Source of the DNA: Micropterix aruncella | Lineage: Eukaryota > Arthropoda > Insecta > Lepidoptera > Micropterigidae | Length of the DNA: 64,000 nt | NCBI GenBank assembly: GCA_944548615.1 | Contig: OX155962.1 | Span: forward strand, 2,569,298-2,633,297 | Reading direction: 5' to 3' | Shown here: positions 10,783-23,789 of the stretch, one piece after another | How the letters are laid out: each line of letters begins with the position of its first letter | How positions within the stretch are numbered: position 1 is the first letter of the stretch | Position numbers and translations under genes: made by a program | Notes under the pieces: model-generated | What the model was told of the DNA's origin: nothing | Database searches by the model: none | The model's input: the letters and a program-made list of their open reading frames with translations, nothing else

Positions 10783-11769
10783 AGCCTAGTCGGTAATATA
10801 AGCCCTACCCCACTACCTCCTATTCAGTTGTGTTTTGTGATGTGATTATGCAACATCAGTATTACTAGTAGGTAAATATCGTAACAAAAGTCATAAAAAG
10901 TAACAGCGATCGAGCTTACCTCATAAAAGTCTTTTACGGCAGCTAAAATAAACAGTACCTATGAATGAGAGGACACACCGTAATGATAAAGGATTAACTA
11001 CTCGTACTTCAGAATAAACTAGTAACGCAAATCAAACTGCTGCCTACGCGAATACCGATCTTCTATTTATCTATCGCAGTTATAGTTAGACAACAATAAC
11101 AGTTAGAAATTGACGTGTCCATAGAGAATTGGAACTCACACGAGACAATCCGCTTGATATCACAACTTCGGAAGAGATTCATACCAGCATCAATGTCTCA
11201 CCAAGCTTTACTATGGTGAAGTACATAGTTTGACCACAATATAATGCTGGTATTCCGAATTTCGACGAGCGTTCTTGGACGTGCGTTCTTTAGAACCGTA
11301 TTGCTCAAAGGTCGATCAAAATATCTGTAACGCATGAAATGTATTTGTGAGTGTCTTCTTGTGAGTGTCTTCTTGTGAGTGTCTTCTTGTGAGTGTCTTA
11401 TTTGTGAGCGTATTATCTCTGTAATTATTTATGCAGTCTTATTTCTAATCCGAGAAATTTAGTGCAAGGGACATTTCTAGTTTGTCAGACCCAAAATATA
11501 CGTCCATTTCATTGGAATCAGACGGCCCGCAATGGATACCCATTAGTATGGAACCAACGACGAGTACCCAAGACTTATCAGCATTCAATATACTTATCAC
11601 CAAAACAGAAACAAGACGGAAGCAGTTATCAAGAAAGTAATAAAGAATAAGGACTATCAACTGACCTGGTTGACCGCAAGAGCTGATAGGAAGAGACGAG
11701 ACGTGAGAAGCAGATACAATAGAACTTTCTAGAGAATAAGCATTGATAACGTAATAGATAAATAATGTG
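10783..11769. other. Unassigned interval with a 15-bp minisatellite
   Basis: No gene. 11346-11405 holds about four units of TTGTGAGTGTCTTCT; the last is altered. The short ORFs at 11445-11660 lie on both strands and show no domain. Confidence 0.6.
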
Positions 11770-12345
11770 TAATGTTAAATCGAATTAGAATACTTTGTCA
11801 TTATTATTGAAACCTCAGTAGTGAGTAGACGTTTATAATTAAATATTAAATTAATAAAGTTTGCTTTTTTTATAACGTCAACCGCGACACTCAACATAAT
11901 TGGCCGAAGAGAGAAGCATATTGCTTTTGATTTATTTACATTAAGTGACAATTTATTTACTTGGAACCATATACTAAGCGTGTCTATCGTTTCTTTTAAC
12001 TTTGGGCCAAAGTTATTATTATCGCTAAAAAAGAAGTGAATTATCATCGACGTATAAAATTAATTTATCAGCCACGGATTTCAGGCACTCTGGAATGTCA
12101 TTAATATAGACGAGGAGAAGAAAAGGTCCATGTATCGATCCTTGAGGAACACCTTTGTGGATATTCTGTGGCGTGCTCTTGCTATTTTCGACTGGCGTAA
12201 TCTGAGTGCGTTCTTGCAAATAAGATTCCATGAGTGGCAGTTCCTTATTCCTAATGCCGTAATATTCCAATCTTTCCAGTAGAATTGAGTGGTCTACGCA
12301 ATCAAAAGCCTGAGAGAGGTCACAGAAAATGACAACATTTTTTTT
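11770..12345 (-). pseudogene. LINE reverse transcriptase fragment
   Basis: Read on the minus strand, the fragment starts at the first RT aspartate block (DLSQAFDCVDHSILL, about 12340-12295). It continues through GVPQGSIHGPFLL and the catalytic YVDD (about 12050) to the NVNKSKAICFS block. A one-base frameshift in a T-run just after YVDD separates the two ORFs. It is a CR1/Jockey-group type, truncated at both ends. Confidence 0.85.
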
Positions 12346-12512
12346 TCATATTGTCTAGCTCAAGTTGTGTAGAGAGATTTTTTTGAAATAAAATTAGGTT
12401 TTTATACAGGATGTAGAGTTGATTTTTTACTACTACTTCTCACTTCTATTTCTATCTGTGAGTTATGATTTTATATTCTCTATGTTATGTTAAGATACTT
12501 TCAAAGTCTATT
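12346..12512. other. Short unassigned interval
   Basis: AT-rich, no gene. In minus orientation it follows directly after the PBS-like sequence of the left LTR, so it may be leader sequence of an LTR element. Confidence 0.4.
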
Positions 12513-12534
12513 GGCCCACCACATTGGGACGTCA
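12513..12534 (-). promoter_or_regulatory. PBS-like sequence outside the left LTR
   Basis: On the minus strand it reads GTCCCAATGTGGTGGGCC, two bases after the LTR end, exactly as in the right copy. A 3' LTR should be followed by host DNA, so this LTR once served as a 5' LTR or is a recombinant. Confidence 0.65.
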
Positions 12535-12536
12535 TT

Positions 12537-15366
12537 TGTAGAGAAGATTTTACTATATCTATTTCAATATGTTACCACCATACAGCGACAGTGATAATAT
12601 TACCTTCAAGAGGGATAGGCTTCCAATACCTTGCCTAATAATTTCCCTCTTTGTATTTACTTCCTCAATGAAACAAATCTTCTCCAATTAATAATCCATA
12701 TATTAAACCAAAATGCATATTTAAACAATTAAAATTATAACTTTTTCTATTTAGTTTAAGTACTATTATTGTGAATTATATTTATAATAATGAGCGCCTA
12801 ATTCACCACAAAATATTTACAATTTATTCTTTGAGTTATTTTCGATCGATTATTTGTCGATGACAACAATGGCTGCGTTCAGTCGATTGTTAATAAAATA
12901 ATATTAATATTGATAATGCATGAGTTTAAATCTCCGTCGTGAAATTCGACAATTAGATTCTAATCCTTTATTTATTTAAATGTGTTCAATGTCAATTTAT
13001 ATTGAAACATGAATCGTAATGTTTACATACAACAATAAAATTACTTATAAACTAACACACTGTTAACTAGTCGATGGCGTTCCAGTGATATAATGAATTT
13101 AAATGACCGCAGTCGCTAATGCCCGATATAAACTACGACCTGGTTACCATTCAGTCCACTGAATGTCCATATGGTTTTCGTTCTATTATTTCTATTAATA
13201 CTATTCCCTCCCCGTTATCCTTGAAACCCCATCGATCAGTCAAAACAAAAAAAACCTTAATATAATCTACAATTTTCCTTATCTTTAATCTTATTCTAAC
13301 ATTCAGTATAATTCGAATGTTTCCTTAACTAGTTTCCAAATTAAAAGCACATTTATATAATGGCTGGTGTCTGAATCAACGGAGTTAGCAAAGGCTAACT
13401 CTCTTCCAAATCAAATAATAGTCTGACTAGAGGTTTACCTCGTAGAACTATCAACGACTATTCATACCAATCGATGTTAAATGCCTCATTTTTAGTTAAC
13501 GTGCAAATATGTAGAAATCACGCATTTACGTTACTACTACTTTCCAATAATTTCCAACAAACCCCACAAAACTCTAATATTTATAACCCCAAAAAAAATA
13601 TACAACAATGACAATATTGGTTGCTAGCTTCGGCCCAAATAATTAAATAACGCCAGCTTCGGCAAAAATAAACTTACATATTTTTAGTACATCTTTGCCG
13701 ACAATGACTCTCGGCTATACTTCCTCGTATTTACAGCTGCATTCACATTATGCACTTATAACTAATGTCAATTTCCTCGATGCGTGTCGCCTTTCTAGAA
13801 ATCTGCCATCACCAAGAAGAATGTCTCTTTAGAAACCTCAACCGCTTCGCTATCGTACTGCAATTTCAATCCGCTACTGCATTCTCATCAATGTTTTTCC
13901 CTTATTTCGACGCTAATTTATACACCTCCGAAGGACGTTCGCAATGTTGTGATCTCAATCTGACGTTTCAGTTTGATTCGTTCGCCATCTTTGATATAAT
14001 TTTCGTATTTCAACCCGGCGAAATCTCGTACTTCTATTTTATATGAAATGTTGGATTTTTTTACATGCCAACCCGCGTAGCTCTCTCGATTCACATTTTT
14101 AGCACTGGATTTCTATTATTTGTTCGTTTTTAGTGTCTTTGTAAAAAGCGCCTCAATGACGAGTGCGATAAAGCGTTTCTGTGATATTCGATCTGTACAC
14201 TTTATACGAATTTAAATGAACTGGGCACTAAGATGCTTCACAGCATCTCAGTGCCCTTATTTTAAAACTGTTTATTCTCACATCTGAGCCCCAAGATATG
14301 CTTTTCTTTCCCAAACTTTCGCAGCTTTAGTGCGTGCAACTAAAATTTCTTAATGGATGCCGGAAGCAACACGTCCATCCCTTTTATAACACCCTTATCG
14401 ATGTGACCTTTTTTTGATAATTTAACCCACAACTATTGACTAATCAATCATAAAACGATCTGATTTATCTATTTTTTCGTTAAATAACGCTCTGCCACAT
14501 TGGTAACAAACGAATTTCTTAACGATAATTCGTGCTTCTAATTCTACAAATGATTTTAAGTATTTATTTTACGTATTATGAGAAATTGATGTTTCATATT
14601 CGGCGGGAAATCATCATACTTTGACTTAACCTTGCCGCCTTTCTTGCGCGTCGTTTCCGCTTTCACATTTGAAAGCGAAATAATATAACTATTTTATTTC
14701 AATTTTATTTATTGATAGTATTTTTATCTAGTAATTCCTCTATTTTAATTAAGTGTTTCTAAATTTCCTCATTTTAACTATTAAATTTTATTTTGACTGG
14801 CAATTATTTGGTGAAAAATTCTTTGGACATCATCGATTCGGCTTTCTTCCATCGATGTCGATTATGTTTTCCAATTTCTCTTAATAATAAATTAAATGTT
14901 CTTCAAATGACTTTATCAATATTGCTATTAATTCTCCCATAATTCCTACTATTTAATGAACCCCTTTTTATATTTCTTTGAAAAACCAATCGGTCGACTT
15001 TTTTAAGACCATAAACATGCTTCTATTGTCTATTTGTCAATTATTGATATTTACGTCGATTTTTCGTAAAAATCTCAAAATATGCTAATTTCTTGCCAAA
15101 TATTCCTGATTGTCTATATTTAAACCCCTAATGATGTCCTTAACTCTCAAGAACCACTCAAAACCCCTTTATTTATGTGACGCTGGCACTGCACTCTATA
15201 GTTTAGCAACTGACATTCTTCATCTGTCAAGTTTAGTTCCTAATCAAATCGCTAGATGTCACTATGATCTTTTTAAAGTACAATTTAATTTTAAAAATTC
15301 GATTAATCTATTTCCGGTTAGCTTAGAGCTGCTAAGCGATCATGTGATGATTTTCAGATCATTACA
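12537..15366 (-). repeat. Left (3') LTR
   Basis: From 12968 to 15366 it is almost identical to 19794-22197, with an insertion of a few bases near 13540/20368 as the main difference. From 12537 to 12967 it is longer than and only loosely similar to 19643-19793. It contains the hairpin GGGCACTAAGATGCT..AGCATCTCAGTGCCC (14224-14257). The ORF at 13765-14046 lies in both LTRs and has no domain. Confidence 0.9.
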
Positions 15367-15369
15367 ATA

Positions 15370-15381
15370 CCCCCTCCCAAA
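15370..15381 (-). promoter_or_regulatory. Polypurine tract
   Basis: The minus strand reads TTTGGGAGGGGG immediately before the 3' LTR, the expected site for plus-strand priming. It fixes the element's orientation. Confidence 0.85.
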
Positions 15382-15504
15382 TCTCTGCTTGCCCTCAAGC
15401 AATCATATCACATATCTTTCTTGTTATCTGTTCAATCTCCAACCGCTTATTCATGATGTTTGTAATATAATATTAATGTTAATAATTTTATAGAAATAAC
15501 TATG

Positions 15505-15822
15505 TAACTCCTCCGATATGTTTGTACTATAATGTCAATGATAATAGTTTATGTTTAATTCACGTACCTTTACGATATGTTTTGTGCTATATGTTAATTA
15601 TAATATTTTACGTTTAATTCACGTACCTTTACTATATATTTTGTACTATAATGTTATGATAATATTTTACTTTTAATTCACGTACCCTTACGATATGTTT
15701 TGTGCTATATGTTAATTATAATATTTTACGTTTAATTCACGTGCCTTTACGATATGTTTTGTACTATAATGTTATGATAATATTTTACTTTTAATTCTCG
15801 TACCTTTACGATATGTTTTGTG
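15505..15822. repeat. Tandem repeat, about 61-bp unit
   Basis: About five units share TTTAATTCACGTACC, ACGATATGTTTTGT and ATAATATTTTAC, with two alternating variants. It sits next to the PPT inside the LTR element. Confidence 0.85.
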
Positions 15823-18524
15823 GCTTGTCTTCCCTCTTCAAGTCTATAATTTCTATCTTGTTTCCATATAATACCAATCTCCTAACCCAGATCTTTTAAT
15901 GATAATACTTTTAATATAATTTCTCACTTTCTCCTCTATATCTCACCTCAATAATATGATACCTATAATAATAATAATGATGAAGATTCCAAACACTCCT
16001 GTTGCAAATTTTAAAATTTATATAATATATTCCAACTTCTCCTCCTCTCTTTCGCTTCAACATGCGTCCGCTCAATTAGGAAATAAACCCGAGTCCTCGA
16101 CCATGTCTCCACCTACTTGCTCTGTTCTATCGACCAATCTATAAATAATCTCAATACGTCAATATAATAATCATAATATTTCTCTCCGTTGCAAAATTTA
16201 AATTGATTCCGTTTATTTATTCTCCGTTCACCCACTCCGCTCAATTAGGATTTCTCCCGAGTCCTCGATGGTGAACATTTTAACTGTCTAACTCTTCATA
16301 AAAAATATAGTTTGAATATGCCTAAGTCAGAACAACGCACTCGAACAGGCTCTGGTCGTCCCTTAATGTTCTAGATTCTTTTAAAATCGTGACATTGTCC
16401 CAACCAGTCGCATAGTAAGTTTTTATTTAATATAGTATGCTATTTCACGCTGGGCTTGTCCTTCTGCTATTTACTTAGACACAATCTCAAGTTAGATAAC
16501 CTGACGATTGTTAATAGGTTCTTCACTAGTCTATTGTTTGTGATTTTAACGTACACTGTAAATGGTTTCTAACTCTCATTCGTTATTTCAGAATTTGGAA
16601 ACTGAATTTATCCTTACACTGCCTTGTATACATCACACGTTCACAGCACCTTTCATTCTATCTTCATACCAAAATCAATCCCCTCCTTCATCATAACTTA
16701 TGTTGGTTTACTAATTAACAAATGTATTTATCGTCCTTCTTCTCTCACCCTCCTGGATCGCTACTATTTATCTCCTTCATAACATAAACTAAATCAATAT
16801 CCGGCCTATTCCAATTTCGCAACCCCATAATAACCCCCCTGGTGCATGTAACCATAATGCCACCGTAATAATAATAATCCCAATGGGTATCTGAGCTCCT
16901 CCCTGTCGAATCTAGACCATATCCGACTCTGGGTGTCAACTCGTCCAAAAGCGTAGACCTGATCAGGGTCACGCGTTGAGGTGCGACCTCAACCTTGCCG
17001 AGACCTCGATATATACTCCCTCGCAAGTTACCAATACAAAACAAAACCATGGACCCGAGCAGTGGCTCCAACTCCGAAGACCGCCCACTTCAGATAAAAA
17101 TTCCCATAAATATTATAGTCGCTCTAAAAATTAGCGCTATTTTTCGATTCTAATTTCTTCATCCCGCTCTAAAATAGCGAGACGTCGACAATACCACCAT
17201 CCATTCTATACTAAATACCAATATTAATATGACTCTTCATTCATCTTATAGTCGCTTCCTATATAGCACTATAACTCAATTCCAAAATATATTATATTTT
17301 ATAATAATTATAATAATGATTTTAATCTGGCCCTATACAGTCTCAATAATATAACGATCAACCAACTTTATCAATAACAATAATCCATCGACTTTACTAA
17401 TAATACTTTGGAATCTTCTCTCCAATATAATAATCGTATCCCGATACTGCTTTGCCATTTAGTTCTTACAAACAAAAAACTTATTACACTAATGAGATTC
17501 CTAATCGTGTTCGCTTGTATTTCTTCGCTTTAGGTAGGAATGATTGGACAACAAGTTGTAGGTGATTAGGATAGGATTTAGGATAAGATAGGATAGGATA
17601 GGAAAGGAATACTTGTTGCTTAAAACGAAGAGATTCAAACAACACAACGCTCTCCTCGATATAACTCTTTCCCAATTTTGCAAAACAATATCACTCCACT
17701 AGATACCCAAATGAAAAAACTGTCAGCTTATTAACAATATTTTACAACTCAACGATTTCACGAGGTGCATTCTCTCATACATATAAGTATCAAATGGATA
17801 ATATGTTTAGTAAATGTAACTGTATGCTATATATATATATATGCAATAATGTGTGATTCTAATGTGATAAAAATTAAAACTATAATGCTCAACTAAATGT
17901 GTAAGCTAATATGTATTGTAATTAAAAATATTTCTGATTTATTGTATACTGCTTTTGGTGTATGGCATTAATAATTTGTTGCTATTAAGACTTTGGTAAT
18001 GGAATAGAAATAAGGAATGTGATAGGATAGGTAGTGTATGATAGAATGGTAGGATAGGAATGGTGATAGGATGATGGATAGGATAGTATCTATTACTAGT
18101 AAGGAACAGGAAAATGATATTATCTGTAATGTAATTTATACTTGAAAAATGATGAAATCTAATGTTTGATATATCGTGTTAAAATAATTTATTATCTTAG
18201 TATAATAATACAATACATACACAAGAACACACACCCCGCTACAATCAATAACTCTGATATTCAAAATAATCTGCTGGTTATTCTCTCAATAAAATAATAA
18301 TAACCGCCATGACAGCTAATATAATAATATTATAATGCTATGACAACCACAAAACATACCATCAACAAAACCGTGAGTTTTTTTTTTTTTATACTCCCCA
18401 TAATTTATTGAGCTTCTACAACTAATCACTCAACCGATAGAATCGTAAGGTTCTTTAATCACCCCTTACTAATTTTTAACCATATCTTTTATGTGGCATC
18501 GCCCTATGGCTTTACCTTCCGATT
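15823..18524. other. Non-coding interior of the LTR element
   Basis: AT-rich, with GATAGGATAG-type short repeats at 17573-17605 and 18020-18090. No pol domain is visible in any frame. The 108-codon ORF at 16745-17071 has no recognisable domain. Confidence 0.6.
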
Positions 18525-18944
18525 TTATATATAAGTAAGTATTTTAAGTATGTATTTACTAAGTATGTATTTTAAACGTCGACAAATGTTCTCATATCTG
18601 GTATCTATATCCAATTCTCCTATAATATTCTGTATCGTACCATCCGCCGACATCAATTGTATATTATTGCATTTGTTATCAAACGCACAATCCTGAAATA
18701 ATGTTATATATTTTCTCCCTATTATATTAACAGAAGATCCTGTATCTACTAATGCTTTTAATTTAAAATTATTTAACCTTACATAAATATAAGGTCTCTG
18801 ATCCATATCATTACTATTTAGGGTATTATTAAAAATGCGAACCGACGACCCCCTCCCAGCCATCGAGTTCTCTATTCGTTTTTTATTCGAGATATATCTC
18901 TCTCCAGCCTTCGTTTTTTTCGATGACGAAGCTGTTTGAGACAT
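18525..18944 (-). CDS. Retropepsin-like ORF of the LTR element
   Basis: This 139-codon ORF carries an aspartic protease motif, ALVDTGSSVNIIG (about residues 65-77), with the catalytic Asp-Thr-Gly-Ser typical of LTR-retrotransposon proteases. These cleave the Gag-Pol precursor in the particle. The preceding 60 residues are basic and Ser/Asn-rich and may be a Gag remnant; no zinc knuckle is seen. It is the first ORF after the PBS in the element's orientation (about 670 bp of leader). The downstream flap and second hydrophobic-Gly motif are only partly visible (IIGELDID), and the frame ends without continuing into pol. Confidence 0.75.
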   Translation of the reverse strand: MSQTASSSKKTKAGERYISNKKRIENSMAGRGSSVRIFNNTLNSNDMDQRPYIYVRLNNFKLKALVDTGSSVNIIGRKYITLFQDCAFDNKCNNIQLMSADGTIQNIIGELDIDTRYENICRRLKYILSKYILKILTYI

Positions 18945-19618
18945 TATGATGTCTACGTCTATTCTTAATTTATTTGTCGTATTTAATTTATTTTATTTTA
19001 ATTTAAATAAATTTAATTAATTTATTTTATTTATTTTTATTTTGATTCAAAATAAATTTAATTTATTTTATTTTTTATTTAAACGATTTTATTTTATTTT
19101 ATTTTATTATTGATTCAACGAATTTAATTAATTTATTTTATTTTGATTCAAAACTAATTCAATTTATTTTATTTTTAATTAAACGAATTTAATTTATTTT
19201 ATTTTATCCGAAGCAAAAGGTTGACGATTGCTATCGTGCCAAAGGTTATTATCCGCGGCGTCCTAATTACAATTATTTTAATTTATTTTAATTTCAGCCT
19301 AATTTTAATAAAATTAATTACCAATCAAATTTGTTTATTTTTATTTTAAACTATTTTTATTCCCGAGGTACTATTTTAATCGTTGATTTAATTACGACGA
19401 ATGCAGTCAACATGTGTACATAATGTACAATAAACGTTAAATTATGTATATAGGCAGATTTCTAGAAAACAACACACATATACAATATATCAACAATTCG
19501 CAATGCTAAATATACAGTTATATCACACGATTCATGTTTCTATATTTCTTATTTATTAAATGCCCAAATTACGATCGATCGAAATAATTTACTATTTATT
19601 TTATTTAGAATCTATCAA
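18945..19618 (-). other. Leader region of the LTR element
   Basis: It lies between the PBS and the protease ORF. 18965-19205 is low-complexity AATTTATTTTATTT-type sequence in repeated blocks. No ORF. Confidence 0.65.
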
Positions 19619-19640
19619 GGCCCCACACGTTGGGACGGCA
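19619..19640 (-). promoter_or_regulatory. Primer-binding site
   Basis: Two bases beyond the 5' LTR end, the minus strand reads TGCCGTCCCAACGTGTGG. This resembles the lysine-tRNA type PBS (TGGCGCCCAACGTGGGG) with a few differences. The exact tRNA needs a comparison with the host tRNA set. Confidence 0.75.
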
Positions 19641-19642
19641 TT

Positions 19643-22197
19643 TGTAAAGAGTTGATTTTTAACTCTTTATCTTTATCTATGAGTTATAATTATAAACTTA
19701 TTTTCGGTCGATTGTTAAAAAATAATAATATTAATACGAATGGCATGTGTTTAATACGATGCACCAAAATTCGATAATTGGATTCTGGTGCCTTATTTAT
19801 TTAAATGTGTTCAATGTCAATTTATATTGAAACATGAATCGTAATGTTTACATACAACAATAAAATTACTTATAAACTAACACACTGTTAACTAGTCGAT
19901 GGCGTTCCAGTGATATAATGAATTTAAATGACCGCAGTCGCTAATGCCCGATATAAACTACGACCTGGTTACCATTCAGTCCACTGAATGTCCATATGGT
20001 TTTCGTTCTATTATTTCTATTAATACTATTCCCTCCCCGTTATCCTTGAAACCCCATCGATCAGTCAAAACAAAAAAAACCTTAATATAATCTACAATTT
20101 TCCTTATCTTTAATCTTATTCTAACATTCAGTATAATTCGAATGTTTCCTTAACTAGTTTCCAAATTAAAAGCACATTTATATAATGGCTGGTGTCTGAA
20201 TCAACGGAGTTAGCAAAGGCTAACTCTCTTCCAAATCAAATAATAGTCTGACTAGAGGTTTACCTCGTAGAACTATCAACGACTATTCATACCAATCGAT
20301 GTTAAATGCCTCATTTTTAGTTAACGTGCAAATATGTAGAAATCACGCATTTACGTTACTACTACTTATCATTTCCAATAATTTCCAACAAACCCCACAA
20401 AACTCTAATATTTATAACCCCAAAAAAAATATACAACAATGACAATATTGGTTGCTAGCTTCGGCCCAAATAATTAAATAACGCCAGCTTCGGCAAAAAT
20501 AAACTTACATATTTTTAGTACATCTTTGCCGACAATGACTCTCGGCTATACTTCCTCGTATTTACAGCTGCATTCACATTATGCACTTATAACTAATGTC
20601 AATTTCCTCGATGCGTGTCGCCTTTCTAGAAATCTGCCATCACCAAGAAGAATGTCTCTTTAGAAACCTCAACCGCTTCGCTATCGTACTGCAATTTCAA
20701 TCCGCTACTGCATTCTCATCAATGTTTTTCCCTTATTTCGACGCTAATTTATACACCTCCGAAGGACGTTCGCAATGTTGTGATCTCAATCTGACGTTTC
20801 AGTTTGATTCGTTCGCCATCTTTGATATAATTTTCGTATTTCAACCCGGCGAAATCTCGTACTTCTATTTTATATGAAATGTTGGATTTTTTTACATGCC
20901 AACCCGCGTAGCTCTCTCGATTCACATTTTTAGCACTGGATTTCTATTATTTGTTCGTTTTTAGTGTCTTTGTAAAAAGCGCCTCAATGACGAGTGCGAT
21001 AAAGCGTTTCTGTGATATTCGATCTGTACACTTTATACGAATTTAAATGAACTGGGCACTAAGATGCTTCACAGCATCTCAGTGCCCTTATTTTAAAACT
21101 GTTTATTCTCACATCTGAGCCCCAAGATATGCTTTTCTTTCCCAAACTTTCGCAGCTTTAGTGCGTGCAACTAAAATTTCTTAATGGATGCCGGAAGCAA
21201 CACGTCCATCCCTTTTATAACACCCTTATCGATGTGACCTTTTTTTGATAATTTAACCCACAACTATTGACTAATCAATCATAAAACGATCTGATTTATC
21301 TATTTTTTCGTTAAATAACGCTCTGCCACATTGGTACCAAACGAATTTCTTAACGATAATTCGTGCTTCTAATTCTACAAATGATTTTAAGTATTTATTT
21401 TACGTATTATGAGAAATTGATGTTTCATATTCGGCGGGAAATCATCATACTTTGACTTAACCTTGCCGCCTTTCTTGCGCGTCGTTTCCGCTTTCACATT
21501 TGAAAGCGAAATAATATAACTATTTTATTTCAATTTTATTTATTGATAGTATTTTTATCTAGTAATTCCTCTATTTTAATTAAGTGTTTCTAAATTTCCT
21601 CATTTTAACTATTAAATTTTATTTTGACTGGCAATTATTTGGTGAAAAATTCTTTGGACATCATCGATTCGGCTTTCTTCCATCGATGTCGATTATGTTT
21701 TCCAATTTCTCTTAATAATAAATTAAATGTTCTTCAAATGACTTTATCAATATTGCTATTAATTCTCCCATAATTCCTACTATTTAATGAACCCCTTTTT
21801 ATATTTCTTTGAAAAACCAATCGGTCGACTTTTTTAAGACCATAAACATGCTTCTATTGTCTATTTGTCAATTATTGATATTTACGTCGATTTTTCGTAA
21901 AAATCTCAAAATATGCTAATTTCTTGCCAAATATTCCTGATTGTCTATATTTAAACCCCTAATGATGTCCTTAACTCTCAAGAACCACTCAAAACCCCTT
22001 TATTTATGTGACGCTGGCACTGCACTCTATAGTTTAGCAACTGACATTCTTCATCTGTCAAGTTTAGTTCCTAATCAAATCGCTAGATGTCACTATGATC
22101 TTTTTAAAGTACAATTTAATTTTAAAAATTCGATTAATCTATTTCCGGTTAGCTTAGAGCTGCTAAGCGATCATGTGATGATTTTCAGATCATTACA
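19643..22197 (-). repeat. Right (5') LTR
   Basis: 2555 bp, starting TGTAATGATC on the minus strand and ending TTTACA before the PBS. It is nearly identical to the left LTR from 19794 onward. Such long LTRs are at the upper end for insect elements. Confidence 0.9.
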
Positions 22198-22919
22198 AGG
22201 ATTTGGTTCGGCCGATACGAGATATTATGTTTCGCATCGCTAAAATCGTTTTCGAACGTTTCGGTTCGTTTCGAGTGTTTGGCGAAAGGGATATACAATC
22301 GCCCGCTGAATCTCTTTCCGAGTTAGGCAGCAAAAACTAAACGTTTAATTATTAATGTAGGCTAAAAGAATATTTTTTTTGTAAGTTAATGTTAATGTTT
22401 TATATGCTTAAATCAATAAATAATTAAAAATAAACATAATTAATTATATTCATATATCTTATTTATTTTACACGTCGCAGGCGGAACTACGGGTATCTGT
22501 CTCTAGTCTCACATGATGGAATTCTCACGATGTTACGTATGAATAGCAGGAGGACAGGCGGGTATATACTCGTGGTACACATAGTGGGCCCGCCGTTAGC
22601 CTGCATTTGACAGGCCAAAGGCAACCGGTTCACGGTATTCCCCGGCAGCACTTGTCGGAATCCCACCGGGTTTGACAGAGTAAGTAAACTCGCTATAAGA
22701 GACCGCTCTTTAACTGAACAGACTGGAAATATTCAATTTGAAGTAAGTAGTAGGATAAGCACGAACATTGCTGCGATCACGGCGATAGGTGGCTATTAAT
22801 AAGTAGGTACCATAGTAAATGACATATTGTTCACCGACTTTTATTTTGTTTTATCTTGTCTCGATTATTTTCATGTCAAACGTCTGTAAGTTCGGTTTGA
22901 TACAAAATCGGTTTGGTGG
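22198..22919. other. Unassigned interval
   Basis: No gene. 22480-22700 is GC-richer than its flanks and may belong to family 2, whose recognisable part starts at about 22920. Confidence 0.5.
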
Positions 22920-23730
22920 ACAGTTGGGCGTTTTCGACTACAACGGACGAACCCGTCACCCCAAGCTGGTATAACGATATGTGATCGTTTTTTCAGCCGT
23001 GGTATGAGCGTAGAAGACTTAGACATATTGAGTTGTCAACCACAACGGGCGAACCCGTCACCGCAGGACGTTTTAACGATTGTTCGTTCTATCGACCGTG
23101 CAGTGAGCGTAGAAGACTTTGGACATAACAAATCCGACGTCTAGCTACGACACAACCCGTTAGAGACCAACGCCTTACCGCGAGTAGCCAGGTATGTTAA
23201 CCTGGCGGGCGGCACTCGCGCCCTAACTACCAATTGTGACCAGATTTCTCCGGTCTCTCGATTGGTTCCGAGTTCGAGGTCGCTTGCGCGGTCCTCTCCC
23301 TTACGAAGCGGTGAAACGGAGTATACCGAATCTATCGCGGACCAAGGCGTCCTTTGCCCGACTCTGAACCGGGATCGGATGGCCAATGGTCATTTCAAGA
23401 GCAGTCGCCGTAAGGTAGACAACTACCCCCGCTCTATAGGAAACAATACAGTTCCCAGACTCCCCCGATTGTTAGTCGGAGAGCACAATCGATTGGCTTG
23501 CGCCGCTCGGTGCGCAGACCGTCCAGGAGCGCCAGAGGATTGATTCCCAGGGGAGACTGGTTGACCCAGTGTCCTACCCAGGCTCGCACCCCATGCGTGG
23601 AGGCCATCGAATGGGTGATGACCCGTGAGTATGACCGACCCGGAAACAGAATGGGTCTTCGTGGCCAACTCAGCAAGGGCCCATTAGCTCCCAGAAGACT
23701 TAGACAATGACAATCCACTATCAAGCTCCG
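22920..23730 (+). repeat. Family 2 GC-rich dispersed repeat, most complete copy
   Basis: Two tandem units of about 101 bp (22928-23030 and 23031-23130) each contain GGACGAACCCGTCACC or GGGCGAACCCGTCACC and GAGCGTAGAAGACTT. They are followed by blocks shared in order with the copies at 27.4-28.0, 38.2-38.6, 46.5-47.2 and 58.1-58.25 kb, for example ACTACCCCCGCT and GCACAATCGATTGGC. Overlapping ORFs on both strands reflect GC content, not genes. The class is unknown. GGGTTCGCCC on the opposite strand resembles a pol III B box, which leaves a SINE origin possible. Confidence 0.75.
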
Positions 23731-23789
23731 CCAACTAGCCCGCGAGATACCAACCCTTACCGCCCGGCATCACATTACATTCAACGTTA

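Larger units (their letters stand above)
12537..22197 (-). mobile_element. LTR retrotransposon with very long LTRs, polymerase missing
   Basis: Two direct repeats (12537-15366 and 19643-22197) flank a 4.3-kb interior. On the minus strand the 5' LTR is at the right and is followed by a PBS (19619-19640). A polypurine tract (15370-15381, minus-strand GGGAGGGGG) sits just before the left, 3' LTR. Each LTR begins TGTAATG and ends in ACA on that strand. The interior has one retropepsin-like ORF and no recognisable reverse transcriptase, RNase H or integrase, so the copy is non-autonomous, like a LARD. No TSD joins the outer flanks, and PBS-like sequence also sits beyond the left LTR, which points to recombination between copies. 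Confidence 0.88.

Noticed and set aside
13765..14046. 93-codon ORF repeated at 20596-20877
   Set aside because: Both copies lie inside the two LTRs; the repetition is explained by the LTRs and no domain is seen.
16745..17071. 108-codon ORF in the LTR element interior
   Set aside because: No similarity to Gag, reverse transcriptase or integrase motifs, and no neighbouring coding sequence.
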